Assembly: GCF_000508085.1 (NCBI RefSeq)
Contig: NZ_KI669560.1
Location: 1,260,464-1,324,463 of the forward strand
Source: Sediminibacterium sp. C3
Lineage (GTDB): Bacteria; Bacteroidota; Bacteroidia; Chitinophagales; Chitinophagaceae
DNA: 64,000 nucleotides
Direction: 5' to 3'
The notes beneath the pieces are model-generated. The model saw nothing but the letters and a program-made list of their open reading frames with translations. It was not told where the DNA came from and did not search any database. A program made the position numbers and the translations under genes. Every line of letters begins with the position of its first letter. The first letter of the stretch is position 1. Positions 37,270-44,475 of the stretch are shown piece after piece.

Positions 37270-38220
37270 ATGAATTTAATTCAAAAGATACTCCAAAGTC
37301 CGATAATGCAGTCACAGCCACTTGTTTTGATTGATATTGGCGCTTCTGGTGCTATTCATCCAATCTGGAAACAGTTGGCACCCTATGCTACCTGCATTGC
37401 TTTTGATGCTGATGAAAGGGACTTTGATCCAAACCGTTCTGAGAAGAAAAGCTTTCAAAAATTGCTGATAAAAAATAGTTTGGTAAGTGATACTATTGCC
37501 AAAGATCAGCCCTTTTATTTAACGGCTTCTCCACATTGCTCCAGTTTATTAAAGCCAAATAAGTCTTCGCTAGCCAATTGGTCTTATGCACCTTTTTTTG
37601 AAGTGATAAAAACCCTCCATTTTAATACTACCACTATTGAAGCTACGCTGCAGGAATTTGGTATAGAATATATTGATTGGTACAAATCGGATTCGCAGGG
37701 CATTGATTTACGATTGTTTAAAAGTTTACCGGAAAACATCCGCAATGGAATAACGGTTGCAGAGTTTGAGCCTGGTATTGTAGACGCATATGAGGGAGAA
37801 GATAAGCTAAAAGACATGTTGCAGTATCAGGAAGAGAATAATACGTTTTGGCTGGCGAATCTAAAAGTTAAGGGGCGCGTGCGAATGCCTTCTGCTGCTT
37901 TTCAGCAATTGGTGCCCAATGGTTTCTTGCAAAAAGTGCTTAGTCAAATTGGACCTATTGCTCCGGGATGGGCAGAAATGACTTATTTGAATGCTTGTAA
38001 ATCGCCTGAAACCCAATCACAGAGGACATTAATGGTAGCATGGATTGCGGCTACTCTTCTAGGGCAGCATGGTTTTGCTTTTACCCTTGCCGAAAAAGGC
38101 ATGGACTTTTATGATGATTCCTTGTTTTCAGAGATGAAAGCCTATTCAACCAGGAAATTAAAAGGCAGCTTTTTTACATTTAAATATTTTAGTTGGATGA
38201 TGGAAAAGATGGGGAAATGA
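37270..38220 (+). CDS. FkbM-like SAM-dependent methyltransferase
   Basis: 316 residues. LVLIDIGASGAIHPIW near residue 19 is the SAM-binding motif I of FkbM-type enzymes, CIAFDADERDF follows as motif II, and IDWYKSDSQGIDLRLFKSL matches the FkbM phrase with LKIDVEGxE. The C-terminal ~100 residues are extra compared with a minimal FkbM domain. It probably O-methylates a sugar of one of the two polymers. Its 3' end overlaps the convergent flippase gene by 32 bases. Confidence 0.7.
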   Translation: MNLIQKILQSPIMQSQPLVLIDIGASGAIHPIWKQLAPYATCIAFDADERDFDPNRSEKKSFQKLLIKNSLVSDTIAKDQPFYLTASPHCSSLLKPNKSSLANWSYAPFFEVIKTLHFNTTTIEATLQEFGIEYIDWYKSDSQGIDLRLFKSLPENIRNGITVAEFEPGIVDAYEGEDKLKDMLQYQEENNTFWLANLKVKGRVRMPSAAFQQLVPNGFLQKVLSQIGPIAPGWAEMTYLNACKSPETQSQRTLMVAWIAATLLGQHGFAFTLAEKGMDFYDDSLFSEMKAYSTRKLKGSFFTFKYFSWMMEKMGK

Positions 38221-39472
38221 TATTTGCGCTACTTTTTCGTAGGAAGTATAAGCTGATTGGGATAGAAGCTAATTCTACAATTACGAGGTAATATCCAAAT
38301 AATTCACTTTGGTTGGTATAAATAAAAAATGCAGTAGAGACAAGAACAAAGACTAATAGGCATAAGCTGTTTAGAAATATGAATTGATATTTATTTCTTA
38401 TTAATAGCTCGATTGTGTTCATAGAATTCATGGCTGCAAATAAAGGAGCCAATGCAATTGAACGAATATAGAGAGCAGCAGAATCATTTTGTTGTCCTGC
38501 CAATAAATGTACTATGGATTCATTGAACAAATAAATAACTATGGTTATTAATAAGAAGGAATAAAATAATAGTTTATTCATTTTGATTTTAAAATTAGTC
38601 CAGTATTCTTTTTGGTTTTCATACATTATTGCTGCTTTTGGATATAATGCACTTGAAAATGCCACTAATAAAATCCGAAAAGAAGAAATGAGCTTGTCAG
38701 CTAAAGAATATGCACCAACTACTATGGGGGTGCTCACAAGTGGTAATAAAATCAGGAATAAAGACTGCTGTAAGTGTACAGTTAAGTTGTTGCAGACAAG
38801 AAAAAAATTTGTTTTTATTATGTGCAAAATGTGTTGAATATTGAATGCAGGAGGAATTAGTTTATTTTTCTGAATTGCATATAACATTAGTAATCCGAAA
38901 AAAATAAAATTTCCAATACCCATATAAAAATTCACCATCCAGGCCGGTGTTAAAGGATTTATGAATAATATAATTAAAGCAAATGAACACAGTTTGCCTA
39001 AAAAATTCCCCAAATTATATATAGTTAGTTTTTCAATACCATTAAAGTAAAACAATGGGTTAATTAATTCTGCAAGGATTATAGGAGTGGAAAATAGTAA
39101 ATACTTGATCTGTTTATATTCAAAAATAAAAAGTATGATTGGAAGGACACTTGCAACTATAAAAAGCGTAATTCTTGTATAATAGATGTTGTAAAATAGT
39201 GTTTCAAGAATGGATTTATTGCTTTTATTAATTGCGATATCTTTTATGCCAGATAAATTTGTACCGTAATTAATAAACAATCCAATGAAACTTGCGATTG
39301 AAGTTGCCACGATAATATAACCAAAGGATTCTATACCAACCAGCCTGATAATAATTGGAAATAATATCAATTGGATTAATATGTTCGAGGCTTGAATAAA
39401 GCCAAGGTTGACAAAATTTGCAAATAAGCTAGTATTTTTTTGAGTAAATTGTATAATCCTTTTCTTGTTCAT
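38189..39472 (-). CDS. Oligosaccharide flippase, Wzx/PST family
   Basis: 427 residues, about twelve membrane helices, with the family N-terminal arrangement FVNLGFIQASNILIQLILFPIIIRLVGIESFGYI and the loop YGTNLSGIKDIAINK. It would flip the lipid-linked repeat built by the minus-strand operon, which itself has no flippase. It is convergent with the FkbM-like gene and divergent from the acyltransferase gene at 39630. Confidence 0.88.
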   Translation of the reverse strand: MNKKRIIQFTQKNTSLFANFVNLGFIQASNILIQLILFPIIIRLVGIESFGYIIVATSIASFIGLFINYGTNLSGIKDIAINKSNKSILETLFYNIYYTRITLFIVASVLPIILFIFEYKQIKYLLFSTPIILAELINPLFYFNGIEKLTIYNLGNFLGKLCSFALIILFINPLTPAWMVNFYMGIGNFIFFGLLMLYAIQKNKLIPPAFNIQHILHIIKTNFFLVCNNLTVHLQQSLFLILLPLVSTPIVVGAYSLADKLISSFRILLVAFSSALYPKAAIMYENQKEYWTNFKIKMNKLLFYSFLLITIVIYLFNESIVHLLAGQQNDSAALYIRSIALAPLFAAMNSMNTIELLIRNKYQFIFLNSLCLLVFVLVSTAFFIYTNQSELFGYYLVIVELASIPISLYFLRKSSANIISPSFPSSN

Positions 39473-39629
39473 TCTTATTAATAGGCAATTACCTAATAAA
39501 TATCTGATTTATCAATTTTTAAAGAGAAATTCAATTATAATAATTCTTTCTGTATTTTCAATTTTTTGATGATTCTAGTGCCATTTTTATGGTTTTACAA
39601 TCTTTAAAGCAAATCAATAGGAAACTGAT

Positions 39630-40295
39630 ATGAAACAGATTGGTCGATTTTTTCAGAAAATGAATGTCAGAACCCTATACTTCAATTTTAAGTATCTACC
39701 CTTTAATCAGGCTATTAAATTGCCAATACTACTATCGAGTAATCTTTGTCTAAAAAAATGTTCTGGTCAGATTTATATAGATGCACCCGTTAAAACGGGT
39801 ATGATTCAAATAGGTTTTGGAGATGTTGGTTTATTTGATAAAAAGAAATCAAGAAGCATCTGGGAAGTTTCTGGAATTGTTCGATTTAAAGGAGAATGTC
39901 ATATTGGGCATGGAAGTAAAATTTCAGTTGGACCAAAAGGGAAATTAATCTTTGGAAAAAATTTTTTGATGACAGCAGAATCAACTATTGCTTGTTTCCA
40001 TCATGTGGAATTTGGCGATAATTCTTTGTTGTCCTGGGATATCTTAATAATGGACACAGATTATCATTCAATCATAGATGAATCAGGTAAGGTCGTAAAT
40101 CCTGATAAGCCAGTAATTATTGGCAGTAAGGTATGGATTGGCTGCAGATGTTTAATTCTAAAAGGAACAGTTATACCCAATAATTGTGTGATTGGGGCTA
40201 ATACAACCGTAACGGGTACCTTAGAAATTGAAAATGCATTATATGCAGGGAATCCTTGTAAACTCCTAAAACAAAATATAACTTGGAAACTATAA
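39630..40295 (+). CDS. Hexapeptide-repeat acyltransferase
   Basis: 221 residues. The first ~60 residues are basic and lack repeats; the beta-helix runs from about residue 80 (VRFKGECHIGHGSKISVGPKGKLIFGKN) to 205, with DTDYHSIID carrying the probable catalytic histidine and IGSKVWIGCRCLILKGTVIPNNCVIGANTTVTG as late repeats; YAGNPCKLLK closes the fold. It resembles serine/maltose-type O-acetyltransferases of polysaccharide loci. The stop lies 13 bases inside the dut frame. Confidence 0.82.
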   Translation: MKQIGRFFQKMNVRTLYFNFKYLPFNQAIKLPILLSSNLCLKKCSGQIYIDAPVKTGMIQIGFGDVGLFDKKKSRSIWEVSGIVRFKGECHIGHGSKISVGPKGKLIFGKNFLMTAESTIACFHHVEFGDNSLLSWDILIMDTDYHSIIDESGKVVNPDKPVIIGSKVWIGCRCLILKGTVIPNNCVIGANTTVTGTLEIENALYAGNPCKLLKQNITWKL

Positions 40296-40720
40296 AAATC
40301 ATCAATCAATCCAATAATCCCTTACCCGAATACGCTACTTTGGGTTCCTCGGGGATGGACATTCGCGCCTATATGGAAGAGCCGATGGTCTTACAGCCCT
40401 CTGCCCGTGTGTTGGTACCAACGGGTTTGTTTGTGGAGATTCCTTTGGGCTATGAAATTCAGATACGACCCAGAAGTGGACTGGCCATTAAGCAGGGCAT
40501 TACTTGTTTGAATACACCCGGCACGATTGATGCAGATTACAGGGGAGAAATCAAAGTGATTCTGATTAATCTTTCTTCGGAGCCGCAGACCCTAATGCCC
40601 GGCGACCGCATAGCACAAATGGTCTTGCAAAAAGTAGAGCAAATTCAATGGGTTCCTGCTACGGAATTAGCTGCCTCAGATAGAGGTACAGGAGGATTCG
40701 GCAGTACCGGGAAAATTTGA
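40283..40720 (+). CDS. dut: Deoxyuridine 5'-triphosphate nucleotidohydrolase (dUTPase)
   Basis: 145 residues, the usual length of a trimeric dUTPase, from a TTG start that overlaps the previous gene by 13 bases. The five motifs are visible: SGMDIRA, PRSGLAIKQG, NTPGTIDADYRGEIKVILIN (uracil pocket and catalytic Asp), GDRIAQMVL and RGTGGFGSTG (the C-terminal arm that closes over the phosphates). It hydrolyses dUTP to dUMP and pyrophosphate. Its overlap with the acyltransferase gene suggests read-through transcription from the glycan cluster. Confidence 0.95.
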   Translation: METIKIINQSNNPLPEYATLGSSGMDIRAYMEEPMVLQPSARVLVPTGLFVEIPLGYEIQIRPRSGLAIKQGITCLNTPGTIDADYRGEIKVILINLSSEPQTLMPGDRIAQMVLQKVEQIQWVPATELAASDRGTGGFGSTGKI

Positions 40721-40723
40721 TTT

Positions 40724-40800
40724 TTGAAGCATATTCAAATTCTCGTTAGCTAATTTTTGCGCAGCAAAAATTAAATGCCTCGAATTTATATATGCTTCAA
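40724..40800 (-). repeat. REP-like nested hairpin, copy 1
   Basis: Outer arms 40724-40742 and 40782-40800 pair at 17 of 19 positions. The 39-base core 40743-40781 contains an inner 9-bp stem (AATTTTTGC/GCAAAAATT) with a three-base loop. On the minus strand the core begins GAGGCATTTAA and ends TTAGCTAACGA, as in copy 2, with 36 of 39 positions identical. It lies between the convergent dut and TIM-barrel genes and may also end transcription. Confidence 0.7.
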
Positions 40801-40820
40801 AGCAAACTATTTCCTTGCTT

Positions 40821-40897
40821 AAAGGAGTGAGCGGAAATTTGGCATTTAAGATTTTCCGAAGGAAAAGATTGCAGCCGAATTTTCGCTCACCCTTTAA
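40821..40897 (+). repeat. REP-like nested hairpin, diverged copy 3
   Basis: Outer arms (40827-40843 with 40874-40890, extended by AAGG/CCTT) pair at about 15 of 17 positions. Inside are GGCATTTAA, then an inner stem TTTTCC-GAA-GGAAAA. It shares the GGCATTTAA flank and the GAA loop with copy 2, while both stems have a different sequence that is still self-complementary. It faces copy 1 as an inverted pair and covers the end of the TIM-barrel gene's downstream region. Confidence 0.55.
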
Positions 40898-40898
40898 A

Positions 40899-41759
40899 CT
40901 ATGAATACTTTTGTGAGCTTAAAAATTGGTGGCTTGATTTTAGGCTTTCGAAAATGTCCCCTTTGCTAATGTCCTGCTCCACAAACCAATGCTTCAAACC
41001 TGCTTTCTTGCGGGCAGCAAAGATCTTGGCAAAGTCAATAGTACCATTGCCCACTTCGGTAATTTCTCCTGCAGTAGACATATCTTTTACATGCCATAGC
41101 GGGAATCGGCCCGGGTACTTGTCAAAATACGCCAACGGATCCTTGCCGGCTTTATAAATCCAGTACAGGTCTAACTCCATCTTTACCAAATTGGCATCTG
41201 TTTTATTCAGCAAATGGTCATAAGCCAGTGTGTCTCCGAACTTTTCAAATTCAAACTCATGGTTATGATAAATAAACTGAATGCCTGATCCCTTGGTTAC
41301 TTCTCCGCAGCTATTTAATAAATCGGGTAATGCGGTATAAATTTCATTGGTTCTTTCATTGGGGAATAAGTAAGAACAGCCCATGTATTTCGCATCAATC
41401 GCTGCCAGATCATCCACGGTTTGTTTCCAATTGTCCTGTAAACTGCCCTTCATTTTCATGCCATACCCCGAAACATGGTGAGAGCTGATCACTTTCATGT
41501 CTGTATTGGCCAAAATGGTCTTGAACTCCTTGGGTGTTTTGCCAAAGAAAGTTCCGTTGTAGCCATATATTTCCAATTGGTTATAACCAATACTGCGCAG
41601 CTTTCTCAGCGTTCCTTCTAAATCTTTGGCAACGGCATCTCTTACCGAAAAGAGCTGCATGGCAAAGTTTTTGGGCTTTTTGGATTGAGCAAACACGTCG
41701 CCCAGGCCAACACTAAGCGCTCCAAGGGCAACAGACTGGATAAATTGACTTCTTTTCAT
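40899..41759 (-). CDS. Sugar phosphate isomerase/epimerase-like TIM-barrel protein, exported
   Basis: 286 residues. The N terminus MKRSQFIQSVALGALSVGLGDVFAQ is a signal peptide, with KRSQF recalling the 'KRRxF' Tat-like leaders of Bacteroidota secreted oxidoreductases but lacking the full twin-arginine. The mature part is an AP-endonuclease-2/xylose-isomerase-like TIM barrel with metal-binding residues in FIYHNHEFEFE, KMELDLYWIYKAG, LWHVKD and HWFVEQD. It probably acts in the periplasm on a sugar or cyclitol; the substrate is unknown. It is convergent with dut. Confidence 0.8.
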   Translation of the reverse strand: MKRSQFIQSVALGALSVGLGDVFAQSKKPKNFAMQLFSVRDAVAKDLEGTLRKLRSIGYNQLEIYGYNGTFFGKTPKEFKTILANTDMKVISSHHVSGYGMKMKGSLQDNWKQTVDDLAAIDAKYMGCSYLFPNERTNEIYTALPDLLNSCGEVTKGSGIQFIYHNHEFEFEKFGDTLAYDHLLNKTDANLVKMELDLYWIYKAGKDPLAYFDKYPGRFPLWHVKDMSTAGEITEVGNGTIDFAKIFAARKKAGLKHWFVEQDISKGDIFESLKSSHQFLSSQKYS

Positions 41760-41840
41760 GTCCTCAATTTAGTTAATTCTGTTCAAATATGGGGGCAGAC
41801 AATACATCGCAGCCCCAACTGGTTTTTTCAAAAAATGAAT

Positions 41841-42437
41841 TTATGATCTCGCAAATTTCATTAGTAAATCATATTCACCTTTATCTGCTTTCCTAATTGC
41901 CGTAAGATATTGTTCTCTAATATCCAAGTTATCCGAAAGATTTGCTCCACCCCAAGAAAATACAGATTGTTTGTAGATTTTTTCTATAACTAAATCTGCT
42001 ATCATACGGCTATGACGTCCGTTGCCATTTGGGAAGCAATGTATACTTACTATTCTATGTTTTATTCGTATTGCAACTTCATCGGGTTCATATATATTGT
42101 GTTCAACCCAATATTTGGCATCGTCTAATAATGTCCTTAATGCAATAGCAATTTCTTGTTTGTCTACACCTATGTTCTTATTTGTTTTTCTGAATTTACC
42201 AGCCCAACTCCAAACCCTACCGTACATTTTTCTATGGAGATCCTGAATAAATGATTCTGAAAGAATTTGTTCCAGTTTAAATTTTCTAGTCAAGCTCCAC
42301 TGTATTGCATCTTCTATGTTTTGTTGTTCAAACTCGTCTAATTCTTCTCTTGTAGAAATAGATTTTATCAATAGACCATCTTTCTCATCTTCGTCGAGTG
42401 GGGTTTGGCCATCATTGTATATCATATTTAGTCCCAT
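41841..42437 (-). CDS. Mobile mystery protein B: Fic-domain protein
   Basis: 198 residues. The Fic motif is complete (HCFPNGNGRHSR near residues 132-143, family HxFx[D/N]GNGRxxR), which predicts AMP- or other nucleotide transfer to a target protein. The upstream helix region LHRKMYGRVWSWAGKFRKTNKNIG is typical of the Doc/Fic core. I see no clear inhibitory S/TxxxE[G/N] helix within the chain. The pairing with an HTH protein whose gene overlaps by 10 bases is the 'mobile mystery A/B' arrangement, a toxin-antitoxin-like pair found scattered in bacterial genomes. Confidence 0.88.
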   Translation of the reverse strand: MGLNMIYNDGQTPLDEDEKDGLLIKSISTREELDEFEQQNIEDAIQWSLTRKFKLEQILSESFIQDLHRKMYGRVWSWAGKFRKTNKNIGVDKQEIAIALRTLLDDAKYWVEHNIYEPDEVAIRIKHRIVSIHCFPNGNGRHSRMIADLVIEKIYKQSVFSWGGANLSDNLDIREQYLTAIRKADKGEYDLLMKFARS

Positions 42438-42886
42438 AGAATTTTAGGTGTATTTTTAATAATTTCTGCTGCCCTTTCTTTTATTGCAGTTTCAATACGT
42501 TTTTTTGAATTTGCTTGATCTTCTAATTTCATAGAAGTGGAAGTTCGTAACACAATTTTTGTAGCGATTTCTAAAGCCTTCTTTTCAATCATTAGTTCCA
42601 GGCTTCCCTCGGTAGGAATAAATCCATAAACAAACTTCATATCCATAGCATTTGCGATTTCTTGCATTGCTTTTATTGTGATAGCACCTTCTTTTTCGCG
42701 TTTTTCTATATCCATAACAGCTTGTTTGGTAATGGATAGTTTTTTGCCTAATTGTTCCATAGACATGCCAATCCCAGTGCGAATTGTTTTAATCCAACCT
42801 AAAGAAGGCAATATAAAATGCTGTAAATCAGTAAATTTTGCCATTTTTTCATTCAGTTGCTGAAACTGAAGCTTTGTATTTTTCAT
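42428..42886 (-). CDS. Mobile mystery protein A: HTH (XRE-type) regulator
   Basis: 152 residues. A helix-turn-helix sits near residues 30-75 (LGWIKTIRTGIGMSMEQLGKKLSITKQAVMDIEKREKEGAITIKAMQEIANAMDMKF). The family phrase FVYGFIPTEGSLELMIEKKALEIA follows, with a charged helical tail. It precedes and overlaps the Fic gene, and probably represses the pair by binding the palindromes at 42920-42978; whether it also neutralises the Fic protein is not known from sequence. Confidence 0.88.
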   Translation of the reverse strand: MKNTKLQFQQLNEKMAKFTDLQHFILPSLGWIKTIRTGIGMSMEQLGKKLSITKQAVMDIEKREKEGAITIKAMQEIANAMDMKFVYGFIPTEGSLELMIEKKALEIATKIVLRTSTSMKLEDQANSKKRIETAIKERAAEIIKNTPKILWD

Positions 42887-42919
42887 AAAGTAAAGTTTAA
42901 GCTTGACTTATTCATTACA

Positions 42920-42978
42920 AAAGTAAATATATTACTTTACATAAACAAATAAAAAGTAAAGTCATGTATTTACTTTTT
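42920..42978. promoter_or_regulatory. Paired operator palindromes upstream of the mobile mystery A/B genes
   Basis: Two inverted repeats with the same half-site: AAAGTAA-N5-TTACTTT at 42920-42938, and a perfect 10-bp repeat AAAAAGTAAA-N8-TTTACTTTTT at 42951-42978. A single half-site AAAGTAAAG also lies against the start codon near 42888. Autoregulation by the HTH protein is the natural reading. Confidence 0.65.
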
Positions 42979-43059
42979 AAGCATTGTTAATTGCCAAATA
43001 AAAAGTGAATCTCGAATTATCATTAATTAAATAAAGTTTTTCTTAAATATCTTTAAATC

Positions 43060-43224
43060 ATGAAAGCTAAACAGTCATTGAAGTTGGGTAAAGTAGATCT
43101 GAATATCAAAACTGAAAACATTAGTCCTAAGGTTAAAAGCTTATCAGGCATTGTGAAATTGCCTAAAAACTTTGATGAGAAAAAGGAGTATCAGAATCAT
43201 TTAGAAAAAAAATACGGGGTATGA
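43060..43224 (+). pseudogene. DUF6364-like antitoxin remnant (54 residues)
   Basis: A short open frame from ATG 43060 to TGA 43224. Residues ~21-54 (ISPKVKSLSGIVKLPKNF, then DEKKEYQNHLEKKYGV) match my recollection of the C-terminal tail of DUF6364-type antitoxins, which normally bind a PIN-domain (VapC) toxin. The N-terminal ribbon-helix-helix expected in a ~90-residue antitoxin is missing and replaced by an unrelated basic 20 residues. No PIN gene follows. It may be a decayed module or a small orphan antitoxin. The family assignment is from memory of the motif and needs a profile search. Confidence 0.55.
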
Positions 43225-43275
43225 TTTGCTAATTCTTTTCAGTGATCTGTCAATTTTCACTTTAAAATTCAACAC

Positions 43276-43914
43276 TCACTTTTCTGTAATTTGAGCGATA
43301 GTTGAAGTAATTATTGGTAAGTTTAAGGTAAACCATTCTGGAAGTTCATTTATTGCAACAGAAGAAAAGCATTTCCCCTTTTTCATCACAGCTAATCCTA
43401 TATGTTCAATACCAGAAGTATCAAGAATTGTAACAGAATCAAAAATCTTAAAATACTGGTCTAATTTTTCTAGATTCCCATAAAAATTAGAAGATAAGGT
43501 AAAAGGGTCAACATAATGACCGCCTTCTTGAGCTCTTCCGATTACACGAGTTTCAGAAAGAGCAGTGTCCGTTAAACCAAAAAAAATTAGATGTATTTTA
43601 TATCCAGACTCCATAAACTTTTGAGGTATACTCCAAGTTGCATCATTCGTAAAGTGACCTTCATATGCAAAATCTTGATTGTATTCTAAAGCAGTATTGA
43701 CTAATTGGTCAAAGGTAGTTTCAACAAATTCTGCTGCAAGTTTTTTACACTCTTTGTGTGACTTTATGCCATTTACCCAAAACTCGCTTCTTTTCTTCAT
43801 AAAGAGTTTATCACCATCAAAAATCGAGCTTCTTAAATGAGTGGGAATATATTCAGGCCCTACAGATGATTTACCGGCACCATTAGAACCCGTTATGATG
43901 TAAAGAAGGGGCAT
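43276..43914 (-). CDS. Zeta-toxin-like P-loop ATPase
   Basis: 212 residues. Walker A is GSNGAGKSS at residues ~8-16, followed by FDGDKLF (zeta-type Asp in the substrate region), and EGHFTND and GRAQEGGHYVDPFTLSSNFYGNLEKL, which correspond to the Arg-rich lid and substrate region of zeta/UDP-GlcNAc-kinase-like proteins. Zeta toxins phosphorylate UDP-N-acetyl sugars and block cell-wall synthesis; whether this one does is unproven. The start is one base from the end of an 86-residue gene that may encode its partner. Confidence 0.8.
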   Translation of the reverse strand: MPLLYIITGSNGAGKSSVGPEYIPTHLRSSIFDGDKLFMKKRSEFWVNGIKSHKECKKLAAEFVETTFDQLVNTALEYNQDFAYEGHFTNDATWSIPQKFMESGYKIHLIFFGLTDTALSETRVIGRAQEGGHYVDPFTLSSNFYGNLEKLDQYFKIFDSVTILDTSGIEHIGLAVMKKGKCFSSVAINELPEWFTLNLPIITSTIAQITEK

Positions 43915-43915
43915 C

Positions 43916-44176
43916 TTACTTTACTTCTGAGAAGTGAAAACGTTTTCTTAAATGTGTGGCCTCTGTCTTTGATAATTCACGAACCACATCAATGTCTCTT
44001 GATGAATGAACAACAGTAATTAATTTAATACTGCCATTTGGGTATTCAAGGTAGCATTGGTTGGTGGATAATTCTTTTACGTTAATCATAAATGGAAGAC
44101 CACTTCTGAGTTTATGTTCACGAAGTTTTTTTACTGCATTGGTCCCTTTTTTACTAGCTATTTTAACTATAGACAT
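43916..44176 (-). CDS. Small protein upstream of the zeta-like ATPase, possible antitoxin
   Basis: 86 residues, basic N terminus (VKIASKKGTNAVKKLREHKLRSGLPFMI) followed by a beta-rich part (CYLEYPNGSIKLITVV) and a helical tail (VVRELSKTEATHLRKRFHF). It does not look like epsilon or PezA. The position one base upstream of a zeta-like ATPase in the same direction suggests it is the cognate regulator or antitoxin (inference). Confidence 0.6.
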   Translation of the reverse strand: MSIVKIASKKGTNAVKKLREHKLRSGLPFMINVKELSTNQCYLEYPNGSIKLITVVHSSRDIDVVRELSKTEATHLRKRFHFSEVK

Positions 44177-44350
44177 AACGCGAATTTACTATTAATTAGC
44201 CATTTTTTTGAGAAATAAATTGTCAAAGTAAACCTAATTATGAGTTGTTAGAAAGGTATATACACATTAAAATAAGTCTTTTGACATAAAAACCTTTAAA
44301 CCTGTCTAAAAGCCTTGTTTTTTGTGTTTCTGGAGGCTATTAAATTGGCT

Positions 44351-44358
44351 ATCTTTGC
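44351..44358 (+). promoter_or_regulatory. Candidate -7 box for the DUF4292-EnvC genes
   Basis: TATCTTTG matches the Bacteroidota -7 pattern TAnnTTTG, 118 bases upstream of the DUF4292 start. No well-spaced TTG (-33) is clear. If used, the nested hairpin at 44384-44454 lies in the 5' untranslated region of the transcript. Confidence 0.35.
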
Positions 44359-44383
44359 AGCCGCTTAATCCTTTTGGGGATGT

Positions 44384-44454
44384 TTGAATTTTAGTTTTGA
44401 GGCATTTAATTTTTGCGAAGCAAAAATTAGCTAACGAAAAACTGAAATTCAAAT
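44384..44454 (+). repeat. REP-like nested hairpin, copy 2
   Basis: Outer arms 44384-44399 and 44439-44454 pair at 15 of 16 positions. The 39-base core 44400-44438 starts GAGGCATTTAA, forms the inner stem AATTTTTGC-GAA-GCAAAAATT and ends TTAGCTAACGA. The core is 36/39 identical to copy 1 in the opposite orientation, but the arms have unrelated sequence. It ends 21 bases before the DUF4292 start codon. Confidence 0.7.
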
Positions 44455-44475
44455 ACCTCAAAGAAATTTAAATAC

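Noticed and set aside
40724-44454. The nested hairpins as integron attC sites
   Set aside because: Imperfect palindromes with conserved bubbles recall attC, but GTTAGCT does not match the GTTRRRY core, no integrase is present, and the genes between them are not cassette-like in layout.
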